Origin: Euclidia mi
Taxonomy: Eukaryota; Arthropoda; Insecta; Lepidoptera; Erebidae
Assembly (NCBI GenBank): GCA_944739405.2
Contig: OX123199.2
Span: 1,849,898 to 1,913,897, forward strand
DNA length: 64,000 nt
Reading direction: 5' to 3'
Numbering within the stretch: position 1 is the first letter of the stretch; every line of letters begins with the position of its first letter. The position numbers and the translations under genes were made by a program. This document shows, in pieces, positions 1-9,665 of this stretch. The notes under the pieces are model-generated. The model was not told where the DNA came from. It did not search any database and saw only the letters and a program-made list of their open reading frames with translations.

Positions 1-1310
1 CTACGGTAATAGTAAAAGTGCTTGATAGCTTGCTAAATAGACAACTTAAAACCCATATTAAGCTGCACGACAACCAGTTCGGATTTCGAGCTGGACTGTC
101 CACTGAGAGTGCCATCCTGTGTCTAAAGTGGGCTGTCAAGTACTACATAGACCGTAAAACACCCGTATATGCGTGCTTTCTCGATCTATCAAGAGAATTT
201 CATCTGGTCTCCTACAGTATTATGTGGAGTATGCTTGAGAAAGCTGGAGTTCCTTCCGAAGTCATAAGCACTCTGAAATGCTGGTATGGAGGTCAGATCA
301 ATCAAGTTCGATGGGCTGGGACTTTGTCGGAACCGTACGGATTAGAGTGTGGCGTGAGGCAGGTTTGAGCTCACCTACGCTGTTCAATATATACGTCAAT
401 GAGCTAGTTGAGACGCTCAGCAGAGAGAGAGCCGGCTGTTACATTGATGGAGTTTGTGTAAACAATATTAGTTACGCCGATGATGTGGCTCTTCGGCGTG
501 CCTCAGCTTGTGGCCTTAGAAGGTTGGTGGCCATCTGTGAAGACTACGTCAGGCTTCATGGATTGGTTTACAACGAACGTAAGAGTGAGGTCATGGTCTT
601 TAATGCCCGTGGCGGAAGGTGTCTAAAAACTATCCCACCAGTCCATTTAAATGGTACTCCGCTCACACGGGTATACAAGTTTAAGTACGTTGGACACGTC
701 TTGACCGCGGGCATGAAGGACGATAAGGATATTGAGCGAGAGCGAAGGGCGCTGTCGGTTATGGCGAATATGATAGAGTGTTAAAATAACCTTGTTTCGT
801 GCATACTGCACTTCTTTTTACACGTGCAGTCTGTGGGCTGATTATACGCAAAGATTGTACGGCGTCCTTCGCGTTCAATATAATAACGAGTTCAGGGTGT
901 TGATAGGGTTGCCCCATTTCTGTAGTGCATCAGGAATGTTTGCTGAAGCTTGAGTCGACTGTTTTTATACAACGATGAGAAAACGTTGCGCTTACCTGGT
1001 GCGCCGCGTGCGGGCCAGCCCCAACCGTATCCTCTGCTGTGTGGCGAGCAGACTCGATTGTTTATATGTGAATCGCTGCTGCAAGCTGTCGACCTCCGTG
1101 ATAGACGTGTGGCAGTGATTCACATCATACAATATTATTTAGCGGGTCTTAGTCGCGATAATTTATTTATTTATTTAGTGATTCACATATATTCATGGTT
1201 TTAGGCTAAGTGTTTATAATATGAATACTAACATAGGGTAAGGAATATTGTTACTAACACAATGAGTTTTGTCACTCGAAATAAATAAATATTATTATTA
1301 TTTACCTTTG
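1..1310 (+). pseudogene. LINE reverse transcriptase remnant, unclassified clade (family X)
   Basis: Non-LTR retrotransposon remnant cut by the window edge. Residues read from position 18 cover the RT fingers and palm (DNQFGFRAG, then CFLDLS, the motif A region) up to GVRQ. The frame then shifts near 360, and the second part (278-784) carries the start of motif B and the catalytic motif as ISYADD near 470-485. A third piece at 865-950 matches the C-terminal region of the copy at 26282-27335 (VQYNN, FRVL, GLP, FCSAS, MFAEA). The element ends in an A/T-rich tail with (ATT)n at about 1285-1305. Several stops and shifts mean it cannot encode a working protein. The clade is not assigned; the shared motif CYIDGVCVNNISYADD ties it to the 26-kb copy. 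Confidence 0.85.
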
Positions 1311-2210
1311 TTTCAAACAGTTTTGTTTTTCATTTTATACTTTAGTAAACATTCTACATTTCATTTTCAATGCTTATAATTATCCATGTCTTCCTGAAGT
1401 AGTACCATGTATGTCAATAATCAAGTAGTACGAGCATGTATAGGTATACTTGGTACTCCACTGATTTGTTTTCTTTTTTAAAGTCAAGGCAATAAATAAT
1501 TTATTCAAAGCAGCCTGGCTATCATTAAATGTTAAATAAAATGCCGTTCTAAGAATTTAATTTCCTCGTAGGTTTCTATAGAATGTAATTATTATATTAA
1601 CTTATGTCCTCTCCGTCGGCCGTAGCAATGCTGTAACTATAATGATTGTTTTTAAGCCGCCTTTCTGCGAAGTCAGACTGAAGTAAGCATTGTACACCGT
1701 AACATCATCCTCCAATTAATATTGTTGTTGTATTCCTTTAACGCCTAGGTTAAACATCGATACTTATATGAAAATGAATGAGCGTTCGTCTTATACGAAT
1801 ATACTCGCAGGTGCAGTGATCAAGCTTATTACAGTATGTGACGGATTGTTAACGTCTCTTTAGCAGGAAACCCACAACTGTACTCCTATTATATTTGTCA
1901 CTATAGACAAAACCTTTAAATTGGTAAAAAGGTTCACCTTTGCACAATATGGGTACAATATATATAGGTACACTTTTGTTGGTATTATCAAAGTCAAAAG
2001 TCGCGTTAAAATAAATAAAGCGCCTGCTTTACATGAAAAATGCATAGACTTAAAACATGAGTGGTAGGCAAACAGTATTACAGAAACCGACTTATCCTCT
2101 CTATGTCTAGACATGTTATTTCGGTTGAATTGACTGCATTCTCATTCTTTGTGGTTTATTGCATATGTTTGAAGTTTGAAGATAATAACTAAGAACGATA
2201 CGCAGGTCAG
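1311..2210. other. AT-rich stretch without recognisable gene
   Basis: No coding segment longer than about 85 codons stands out and none resembles a known family. The sequence is AT-rich non-coding DNA. Confidence 0.6.
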
Positions 2211-2464
2211 AGGCCCAGTTCTCCTAATTATTCGACCTAATGTCAATGATATTTTCCTAAATTAACTGATATTTGAATGTTATTTGAGTGCTACCGTGAC
2301 TAAATCGTAAATTGAACAATGTGTCAACGTCGAACTATAGAAGTCAAATTAGACGAAAATGATATTAAATTAGAAGAATTCCGATTCTGAGTCAATTCAA
2401 AATCTAATCTCATTTCGTTCAAAATATAATTTCAATTTCATATAAAATACGAGAATTGGCCTTA
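2211..2464. repeat. Candidate short inverted-repeat element (MITE-like)
   Basis: About 250 bp bounded by imperfect inverted ends: left aggcccagttctc and right gagaattggcctta pair with one gap and a mismatch. The interior is AT-rich and non-coding. No clear target duplication was seen, so this could be coincidence. Confidence 0.3.
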
Positions 2465-3396
2465 ACATATAAAATCAGACAGAAAGATTAATCTTCTTTT
2501 ATATACTTAACTATTACTGAGAAAGGCGTAGAATCCAACGATATATAATTGGCACATTGGCTTGGTAATCTTGGTACGTGTGATATAAGTGTAAAACTAT
2601 CAGGGATTTTCTCTTCATTAAGTAAATCTACATAGGACAATGCAAGAACTGTAATTACGCAGTAATAGCACAGATTACTAAGTAGTTATTACGTAAGTAA
2701 TACTGTCTTTTTTGTGTGTGTATCCTTGATATATAAATGAAAATAGAAATGATTATTTGATATTGGCAATCTATTGAAGTTAATTAAATAATAAAATAGT
2801 ATTTCTGTATAGAGATAAAACCTTTCAACTCTAACCTATTCAAATATAAGCCTTTTTATTTGGCACGTTTTCGATTGCCGATAGCTGTCATAGTTGTCGG
2901 GTTTGCGTGTTGAATATACCTACATATGTAAAGTGCGTTCATCTTAATCTGGCAAAACTAGTAAACAAACATACCTTCAACACAAATCACAAGATTGTGG
3001 CCGCATCACTTACTATATGCTACTAGAAAATATTTACAATGTAGTTCCAATACCAACACATTATTTTCCACCTAAAATAGCTTCATATTTCTCTTATAAA
3101 ACATATTTATTTAAATAAAATCGTAATTTTGATGACACTTCCATGGCAGAATAACTAAAGCATGGAATGAACGATATTTTTATGAACAAATTGAATATAG
3201 CTACACTCTTCACTCATATGACAAATTAGAGTTGCCAGCAGAAGATGGCACTATGTTTCTCAGCTAGGGCTAAAGACCATTTGAACACAAATTTCGTAAC
3301 TTTTTAATTTTTTAGTGATTGAGCAAATCCGCTATCGATATCGATCAAAGTTTCAATATAGGTTCAAAATCAAACAGACTTGTAAAAGTAAGTATG
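2465..3396. other. AT-rich stretch without recognisable gene
   Basis: Nothing supportable beyond AT-rich sequence. Confidence 0.55.
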
Positions 3397-3398
3397 TA

Positions 3399-4367
3399 CA
3401 GTCGCGGTCTGAAAGTGTTTACCACCTTAAGGCTTATAATTGCATGAACACATCAATGACACAAGGACGACGATATTGTACGAGGCAACCAATCTATGAT
3501 AACATGCGTTGCGTAGCAACTGGTGTCAATAACGATTTATTATTCCACATTTATAATATACGTTCATTTAATTAAAAGCGTGATATTTACACTGAAACTA
3601 AAATATTTGTAGTGTTCAAATAATATAATTTTAAACTTACTATTTACGATTTTGGTATTTGTAATTAATAAGTTTATCAAATGACTTTTCCATTGACAGA
3701 TTATATTGAAAGGGATGGCGAAAATACGGCATCCTAAATATAAAACCTTTTTGAAAAAAATACAATATTTATATCGTCTAGCGTAAGACTGCCTCGTTGG
3801 TCTAGCGGTAGTGCATACGACAGCTGATCATGAGGTCTCGGGTTCAATTCGCGGGTCAGGCTCGGAAAATGTTGCTAAGGTTTTCTGTTAAGAATTTCTT
3901 AGTGACTAATTATTAGGAATTGCTGTCAAGAAATTCTTAATAATTAGCCCAAAGTTGGCGGTGTTTCACCTCGTGCATCAGAAAGCACGTTCAACAGTGC
4001 TCTCAGCACTCACAGTCCATCGCGATATGTTTAATTCCCGTGAAATAGAACTTATATTTAAGCCATCTTCATGAAGCAATATTATTTCAGCTCTTTATTG
4101 CACCGTTAAACTTGCAATTTTATTACAATAAGTGTTTTATAATAATATTAAAATACAGAACTTTTACAGCAAAATAAATGCAATTCTGTCATTATGTCAA
4201 ATTATTTCATCGACCTAAAAATATTCATACTCTTTTTGTTTGAATCGATGCCTTACCAGTGACTGAAAAGTAATAAGTACTCAGATAATAGCATTTTAGA
4301 CCTTGCTGAACCCAGCGTGACAAAGAATGTAATTTGAAAAGTGGTAAACACTTTCAGACCGCGACCG
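3399..4367. mobile_element. Non-autonomous DNA transposon with 27-bp terminal inverted repeats and TA target duplication
   Basis: The left end at 3399 (cagtcgcggtctgaaagt and onwards to about 3426) and the reverse complement of the right end at 4367 agree over about 27 bp with one mismatch at position 2. Both ends are flanked by TA (3397-3398 and 4368-4369). A TA target duplication with ends beginning CAG or CGG suits the Tc1/mariner superfamily. The 969-bp interior has no transposase and instead carries a tRNA-headed SINE, so the element would depend on a transposase supplied elsewhere. An 86-codon reading frame at its left end is not recognisable. Confidence 0.75.
3788..4060 (+). repeat. 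tRNA-derived SINE inside the inverted-repeat transposon
   Basis: The head begins gactgcctcgttggtc. It has an RNA polymerase III A-box-like segment (tggtctagcgg, 3798-3808) and a B-box-like segment (ggttcaattcg, 3840-3850), giving the length of a tRNA half-fold. The body then diverges and includes a segment near 3970-3990 resembling the tail half of the SINE at 28576 (cctcgtgcatcagaaagc). It is not a functional tRNA gene because the acceptor arms do not pair. Confidence 0.65.
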
Positions 4368-4369
4368 TA

Positions 4370-6077
4370 CATGTTATACATTCCGTAAGTTTGTGTCCAC
4401 AGCAGTCAGAACGCTAGTTAATGGATAGTATTTATATAGTTATTACACAAACTTGCATTTTTAAACTGAACTTATATATTTTTGTTTCAAATGGGTACTC
4501 AGTAGAACAGGCGTTATTTTCTAATTTTCATGGTATTTTTCTTACGCATCAACAGCCTTTTCCAGTCCTCTGCTGGTCTTAAACCACAACATATACACAC
4601 CTAATACCTAACATACATAATACCACACTAGCCAGACGTATTCGTATAGGGTTTTATTTCGAGATTTCCTTCTCTTGTGTTTCTCTTAGTCGCCTCATAC
4701 GACACCCTCGGCATTAATGTTTATTTATACTTATTTATAGTTAGTTTTTCAGCTGTAATGATAGCTGTAAGTGGGATTAATAAATATTAAATAAATAAAT
4801 CATCACCCCCAAATAACATGTTTTTATTAGAGAAAGCAAATAATTAAGAAAAAAGCAAAACTCATAGCTTAAGCATTATGATAACTGAGAATGGCATATC
4901 CAAATTAATTCTTTACAAGGATAGGACATAATCGACATGGATTTTATCAAGCAAAAAACATAAAAATTAACTTAAAATAGATACATCAGACATAATCTTC
5001 AATAGTCCCCAAAAGTTTGTTATTAACAATAATCACTTTTTATTGACATTTTCTCATTACATAGTGTAGGTAATACAAATCTATGTGTAAAAATGTATGT
5101 GCGGGATCGGACAATTTTCGATCATACATGTGACACACAGAATATTTAGAGAGAAAAAAATTGTGGCTAGACTAGCCCTTCGATTTTATCTTGGGATCGG
5201 CACATTATTAGTCCACTAGTCGAACAAGAACAAGAAGTTTTGGTCTCTGGGTAGATGACATTTAACAAAATTTCTTTCAAACGAAGATTCCCTTATTTTG
5301 ATGCATAACCACTCAGTAGTCGTGACTATTAAAGTAGACAGTTCTTATCAAACCTTCAAATGACTGTCCTTTAAATATTACTGTCTTTTTAGAGAATGAT
5401 CAGATTTTTTCTATAGGTGCATTAATTTTTTTGTAATATGATGGATTCTAACAAGCTTCGGAATTTACTACTGTTGCTGATAGTTTAATTATTAGCAAGT
5501 TATTATTTAAACACTCACACTGTTATGTTTAGAAGGGAGGAGCCATCTGTCATTACTATAAAAACGTTCCGCAGTAAAATGCTTGGAACAAATTCTGTGG
5601 TGCTTTCTAGGCGCCCAATTTTCTCCACGACATACTGCAGCAATCCACTTATTTTATAAATCTTTATCACGTGCACATAGAATCTAAAAAATAACGAGGT
5701 AAAAATATACGGTGGATAGACATATCGATAAGATTTTTTACAACACTTGAAAAGTCGATATAAATATTACACGGCTAAATTCAAAATCATGATATAACTG
5801 ATATGAAAGAAAATTCACTAGGGTTTTATAATTTGATGGCATAAATTGTCTAAATTGTATCTTACACGTCAGTTGACTGTGTTCAATTTGGGAGTACTAG
5901 GACGGTCTCTATATATATTATCCAATCTCTTTGGACACTTCAAATCACAGATTATTACGATGTCTTGTCAATATGACATTTGACTGTAGAGATGGGATGA
6001 AGTGAATGATAAAATGGAATGATCATAGAAAAAGTATTAATATATTGTAATCCGTTTATGGTAAACGTAAAGAACAT
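4370..6077. other. AT-rich stretch without recognisable gene
   Basis: No convincing coding or RNA gene. A segment near 4640-4720 (cctcatacgacaccctcggc) looks like a piece of a dispersed lepidopteran repeat. Confidence 0.55.
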
Positions 6078-6090
6078 TCAGATCTGTATA

Positions 6091-6854
6091 CATACATACA
6101 TACATAGACTCACGCCTGTTTCCCGGAGGGGTAGGCAGAGACTACAGAACGCCATTTGCAACGATCATGACATATCTCTCTTGCTTCATTCACTCCCATC
6201 CATAGAGATATTAGAATAGAGTGGCAGAGTGGGGCCTATTCGTGTCCGCCGGTGGGAGAGAGAACGCAACATTAAAGGCCCCCTGCATCTCTCTCTAACA
6301 ATACAGGCACAACATCAACATTACGCAGTGGCGTGCTACCTGTAACTATTATTTAAATCAGTTTATTAGTAATCAATAGTTTAAAAGTTGTTTTTATTGA
6401 TACACGAAGATAGTTTGAAGTGACAAAAAAGTTTATATATTTTTAAACTATTGATTACTGATAAACTGATATAAATAATAGTTACAGGTAGCACGCCACT
6501 GCGTAATGTTGATGTTGTGCATGTATTGTTAGAGAGAGATGCAGGGGGCCTTTAATGTTGCGTTCTCTCTCGCACCGACGGACACGACACAGTATTGAGT
6601 TAGGTACTGTTCTGCCACTCTATCCTTTATATCTCTATGCTCCCATCAGATTCCTCATGCATGCTCTTCTGTTCAGAGACTTCTCACCTGTCCTGTTTTT
6701 AGGATGTCTCCAATCTGGTCACAGAACGTCCGCCTAGGTCTTCCCCTTCGTCCTGTCCCTTCCACACTTGCCTTATATGTCTGCATGGTCAGTCTTTCGT
6801 CATCCATCCTTTCCACGTGCCCAAACCATCTTAGCATACCTTTCTCGATGCCTG
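6091..6854 (-). mobile_element. 5'-truncated RTE-like LINE fragment interrupted by a MITE
   Basis: Read on the minus strand this is the C-terminus and 3' end of an RTE-like non-LTR element: MLRWFGHVERMDDERL, then [10 protein letters not shown] and DQIGDILK, followed by the conserved end cctgtttcccgga and its relatives (on plus, gactcacgcctgtttccc at 6110) and a (catA)n tail at 6091-6105. It is flanked by a 13-bp target duplication with one mismatch (tcagatctgtata 6078-6090, tcagatccgtata 6855-6867). Everything upstream of the C-terminal domain is missing, as expected for a 5'-truncated target-primed insertion. Homologous copies lie at 33810, 37364 and 38688. Confidence 0.85.
6201..6639. mobile_element. 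439-bp foldback MITE with 8-bp target duplication
   Basis: Starts catagagatatt and ends atatctctatg. The two halves are long inverted repeats of about 190-200 bp, very similar from the gtgtccgyyggtg segment inwards, with a short central part around 6360-6420. It sits inside the RTE fragment and is flanked by ctcccatc on both sides (6193-6200 and 6640-6647). The related RTE copies at 38780 and 35040 carry that octamer only once and read straight through, so the empty site is known exactly. Eight-bp duplications are typical of hAT-type elements; the terminal bases do not settle the family. No coding capacity. Confidence 0.85.
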
Positions 6855-7266
6855 TCAGATCCGTATAAAATGATTTCATTAACTAAACTGAGGTAAATTT
6901 TCATAAGGGCCTAAATTAAAAGATTTTTCACTGCAGACAATATGTATAAAAACCGATAAGTCAACAAATATATTTTTTTGGTGTTATTGTTGTAAAATCC
7001 TTAGCAACACTGAGTGCAACTATAATGAAAAGAGTCAAAAGAGCTGCATCGTTTTGTTGCTCCGTTTGGTGTCATACATTTCAGGTATTCTATCTAGAAC
7101 GATTTTGAAGTTACTTACGACCGACCTGGCTTGCTTGTGGATTTGTATTACCTTTTCATTCTGACTATTATTTCTCTTGATCGATAACGGAACCGGGCTA
7201 CGTACAAAAGACTTTGAGATTGCATCTGATTGGACTCTTGTACCTAACCGAGAGATAAAAGTAAGT

Positions 7267-7310
7267 GTAACTTTTTATATCAGGACAATTGTCCTGATAT
7301 AAAAAGTTAC
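7267..7310. repeat. Perfect 44-bp palindrome
   Basis: Two 22-nt arms meet with no loop: gtaactttttatatcagg continuing to the centre acaattgt, then mirrored. Surrounding DNA (6868-7590) is AT-rich with no gene visible. Rho-independent terminators are not expected in this genome. See the findings on template-switch palindromes. Confidence 0.9.
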
Positions 7311-7590
7311 AAATCTAAATAAATAAAAGTCAACTTAGATAGACATAACTGCTGCACCGATTTAGTTGATTCATTTTTGTTGTGTTTGTATGAATGAAAA
7401 CATTTAAAAATAGATAGAAAAGTAAAATATGGTTTTAAAAATCTCCATACAAAACAGCGAAATTTAAAAACAGAATTACTCGGATAGAATTGACTGACAG
7501 TTTATTTTTAAAAATATGTATTTTGTGTCCCATTTGCATTAAAAAAGGTCTCACCTTTTTCTACTCAGAGATGGGCAAATAGTTATTTGT

Positions 7591-7760
7591 GCAACAAGAG
7601 AGCAAAGTTGTTTTTTGTTTCGAGTGCTTATTTTGAGTTCCGAGCAAGCGAAGGATTCTATGATTGATTCACGAGCGTAGCGAGTGAATCAAAGTTAGAA
7701 TCCTGAGCGTGGTGAGGGACTCAACAGCACGAGATACAAAAAACTTTGCTCTCGTGTAGC
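7591..7760. repeat. Imperfect 170-bp foldback (hairpin repeat)
   Basis: The outer arms (gcaacaagagagcaaagt at 7591 and actttgctctcgtgt at 7743-7757) and the inner arms (aggattctatgattgatt and aatcaaagttagaatcct) pair around a short centre gagcgtagcga. The structure is that of a hairpin MITE or a derived hairpin RNA. No target duplication was identified. Confidence 0.6.
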
Positions 7761-7906
7761 ACACATAGCTTTTCACCACAGCAGTGAGAACACATATTAC
7801 TTAGGAGACATAGAAATGAACGGGAATAGATTGAATTCTGCATAATCACTTGTTGATTTAACTCTTCTGGTGTTATAGTACAGTCATCATCGCTAGTTTC
7901 ACTCAT
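7721..7906 (-). CDS. Unrecognised 61-codon ORF overlapping the foldback arm
   Basis: The reading frame begins MSETSDDDCTITPEEL and ends with a cysteine-rich tail (CSHCCGEKLC then CISCC). A TATA-like tatataaaata run lies about 20 nt upstream. The acidic N-terminus plus paired cysteines could be a remnant of a transposon-encoded protein, or chance. The 3' third lies in the right arm of the foldback at 7591-7760, so it is probably element-derived. I do not recognise the family and give no function. Confidence 0.2.
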   Translation of the reverse strand: MSETSDDDCTITPEELNQQVIMQNSIYSRSFLCLLSNMCSHCCGEKLCVLHESKVFCISCC

Positions 7907-7909
7907 CTT

Positions 7910-9395
7910 TTTAGATTATTTTATATATTATTATAATTTAACACGTTACGCTGTAGGTACCTACTGTATCAGCATCAGCGAAATTTTTATTCCCGCTACT
8001 TTTTTAAATCGCGTTTTAATACCGCGTCCCTGATGTTTATTTTTCAAATGTATCATTGTTGTAATTCTAAATAAAAATGTATTGGTTAAATACTAATTTT
8101 ATACTATTAATTAGACTTATTTTTATTATAATCCAATAATAAATTAAACATGTAAACAATAACATATAAAAAAAAAACAAATATCTTTTTTTTTCCGTTG
8201 CCGTAGGTGTTTTCTTTGAGGTCGAATTCCAAAATCGAATTTCGAATTCGAAGGGGTTTGTTTTTTCACTCACTTTTTATATGCATGTGAAAGAGACAGA
8301 GCACAGTAAAATTCGAATGTTTCAAATTTGTGGCTGAACAATGTCAATTCGTGGCACTGAAGATTGAAAAATTAAAAAGCTACTTTGCCTCACGCTCGAA
8401 TCAAAATCGCGTTTTGTTCACTGTTGTCTCGCAGCAAAAGCGGCATGTTTGAGCTGCTGTGGTGAAAATGTAATTTGTAACCATCAATCATAAAACATTT
8501 TCCGAAAGTAATCGAAAAAGTATCCATTCTCTGATTGCAGTCAGAAATCGTAACCACGATTACATGATTTACGGGGGCGGGTGATAGATGCTACTAACGC
8601 TAATTGTTGAAGTCATTATAATGACAAATAGTGTTTACATTCACTTACCAGTATTAAGTTATAAACGCATTTTGCCTTAAAACTCAGATAAGATTTCAAT
8701 ATAAAAGTGGTTGATGAAATGGCAGCCAAGAAAAATATTATTGTTTTTCGCCTTCCGCCTTATCATTGCGAATTAAATCCATTAGAATTAGGCATAAATA
8801 AAATCACATGTTGGTCGCAATAATAAAACTTTTAAGATGGGAGAAATAAAAGATTTAACAAAAGAGAGTATTGCCAAAATTGATGCTGAATCGTGGAAAA
8901 ATGCATCGAACATGTTATTAAACAGGAAGTAAAATGATGGAGCTCGATAGGTTTATTGACAATGCGACGGATGGAGTAACCCCTAGATTCATAATTAACG
9001 TCACATCAGAAACAGGTTCTTATGAAACCACAACGTCTCTCCACCCTAACGATCTGTCATAATATTTGTACATTTAAAAAATAAAACCTTTTACATGAAT
9101 AAAAATACCATTATTTCTACTCTCATCGAAAACATTAAAAGTTTAAAATCTCTATCTCTAATATGATTTTTTTCATTCACTGAATGTATTTTAAGTGAAA
9201 CTTGATTTAGTGCATGCAATGTTTCCCATCACTAGTCTTACAGACGTACTTATCTGTCCGCCATATTTGTTTACCATTTTTGCCAGGTGAGCATGAACGG
9301 ATTATAGTTAAAACAGGGAACATGAGCCCAAATAAAAATATAATAGCATGATATCTCATAACACTATTATGATGTTTATATGTAAATTATATTGA
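7910..9395. other. AT-rich stretch without recognisable gene
   Basis: Only short frames with no family resemblance. A minus-strand frame at 8067-8273 is low complexity and is not called. Confidence 0.5.
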
Positions 9396-9397
9396 AG

Positions 9398-9665
9398 ACT
9401 GCCTACGTGGTCCAGTGGATAGCGTAATATGCGTCTGCTGATCGGATGTCCCGGTTAGGCATGATAGTGGTTCTGAATTCTCAGTAGCAGTACGGAATCT
9501 GGAAATGTGGCCGGTAACGTGGACCTATAAATTAATGGCAAAATGTGGGTGTATATTGTAATATACACCCACATTTTGCCATGAATTTATGTGTCCCCGA
9601 AGGGGTTAGCAGAGGTACACCTCTGCTAACTCCTTCGGGGAAACAGGCGTAAGTCTATAAAAATA
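9398..9665 (+). repeat. tRNA-headed SINE (family A), internally rearranged into two hairpins
   Basis: The head gactgcctacgtggtcc matches the heads of the minus-strand SINEs ending at 22452 and 23009. The 3' end (cttcggggaaacaggcg, then agtctataaa) is the family's usual end. Between 9527 and 9641 the body carries two inverted duplications that the other copies lack: 31-nt arms 9527-9557/9560-9590 and 23-nt arms 9594-9616/9619-9641, each with one mismatch and a 2-nt loop. The B-box region is degraded. Confidence 0.8.

Noticed and set aside
3798..3860. Possible tRNA gene
   Set aside because: A- and B-box are present but the acceptor arms do not pair, and the sequence runs into a SINE body. The same applies at 9398, 14283, 18523, 19185, 22452, 23009, 28576, 49206 and 63508.
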